Positions 5,746-5,894 of a stretch of 5,894 nucleotides of DNA are shown one piece after another. Within the stretch, counting starts at the first letter, position 1, and each line of letters opens with the position of its first letter. The DNA comes from Rhodobacterales bacterium. GTDB taxonomy: Bacteria > Pseudomonadota > Alphaproteobacteria > Rhodobacterales > Rhodobacteraceae. Under the pieces are notes generated by a model. The model was not told the origin of the DNA, did no database searches, and was given only the letters and a program-made list of their open reading frames with translations. The stretch covers positions 4,076-9,969 of the forward strand of contig JAACVA010000101.1 in the NCBI GenBank assembly GCA_009992615.1. Reading direction: 5' to 3'. A program made the translations under genes and the position numbers.

Positions 5746-5894
5746 TCAGAGTGTACGGAACTGGTGCTCCTGGCGCAGGGTCCAGCGTACGGATATGGTG
5801 AACGCGCCCTCGCCTTGCACCTCGGACTCGACCACGCCCTGTTCGTGCAGCCAAGCCCGCTTGCGCGCCTCGTCAAAAGTGAGGGTCAGGGTGC
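5746..5894 (-). CDS. hflX: C-terminal 48 residues of a probable HflX GTPase (partial)
   Basis: A minus-strand frame is open from the right edge to a TGA at 5746-5748. It reads LTFDEARKRAWLHEQGVV, then an acidic stretch, then FTISVRW and ends RQEHQFRTL. The pattern of an AWL-x3-GVV helix end, a polar turn, a beta strand ending in RW and a short terminal helix resembles the extreme C-terminus of alphaproteobacterial HflX, a ribosome-associated GTPase often encoded next to hfq. The G domain is outside the window, so the assignment rests on this tail alone. The other two minus-strand frames hit stops within the first 22 bases of the edge, and the terminator just downstream supports a real gene end here. 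Only the C-terminus is seen, so the start and neighbours cannot be judged. It is convergent with the aminotransferase, with a 67-bp gap. Confidence 0.55.
   Translation of the reverse strand, partial: TLTLTFDEARKRAWLHEQGVVESEVQGEGAFTISVRWTLRQEHQFRTL

Noticed and set aside
5361..5876. A minus-strand open frame from the right edge into the aminotransferase, and a shorter one at 5672-5854
   Set aside because: The first is in mirror register with the aminotransferase and overlaps its catalytic C-terminus. The second has no protein-like pattern and lies over the terminator. A third frame ending at 5746 gives the HflX-like tail and fits the terminator.

Overview
This looks like a stretch of ordinary core chromosome from a high-GC alphaproteobacterium, most likely of the Rhodobacterales (Rhodobacter/Roseobacter group). 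Three things point there: a HemB whose active site lacks the zinc cysteines and whose allosteric magnesium glutamate is replaced, a small four-helix membrane protein of a type I know only from that group, and a terminator after the right-hand gene in the form common in Rhodobacterales genomes. No taxonomic marker such as rRNA is present, so this is inference.

Layout, left to right. Positions 1-2006 (minus) hold the first 668 codons of mfd, the transcription-repair coupling factor; its C-terminal part lies beyond the left edge. Positions 2039-2566 (minus) hold a 175-residue four-helix inner-membrane protein of unknown function, 32 bp upstream of mfd and probably co-transcribed with it. A 131-bp divergent intergenic region with a perfect 6-bp inverted repeat separates this unit from hemB (2698-3690, plus), porphobilinogen synthase. 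After hemB come 160 bp with a GC-rich hairpin and two further inverted repeats, then a plus-strand SYLF/YSC84-domain protein with a twin-arginine lipoprotein-like signal (3851-4411). Next is a fold-type I PLP-dependent aminotransferase (4473-5678, plus). Convergent to it, the right edge carries the last 48 codons of a minus-strand gene that best resembles the C-terminus of the GTPase HflX, followed by an intrinsic terminator in the 67-bp gap.

The genes do not form one pathway. They are housekeeping functions (repair coupled to transcription, tetrapyrrole synthesis, a probable ribosome-associated GTPase) plus three genes whose exact role cannot be read from sequence. I see no tRNA, rRNA, insertion sequence, CRISPR array, phage gene, attachment site or sign of recent transfer. 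I did not find a credible new multi-gene system. The points most worth checking are the hemB leader hairpin that covers an alternative ribosome-binding site, the metal-site and allosteric-site changes in HemB, the Tat-type SYLF lipoprotein, and the inverted repeats before it.
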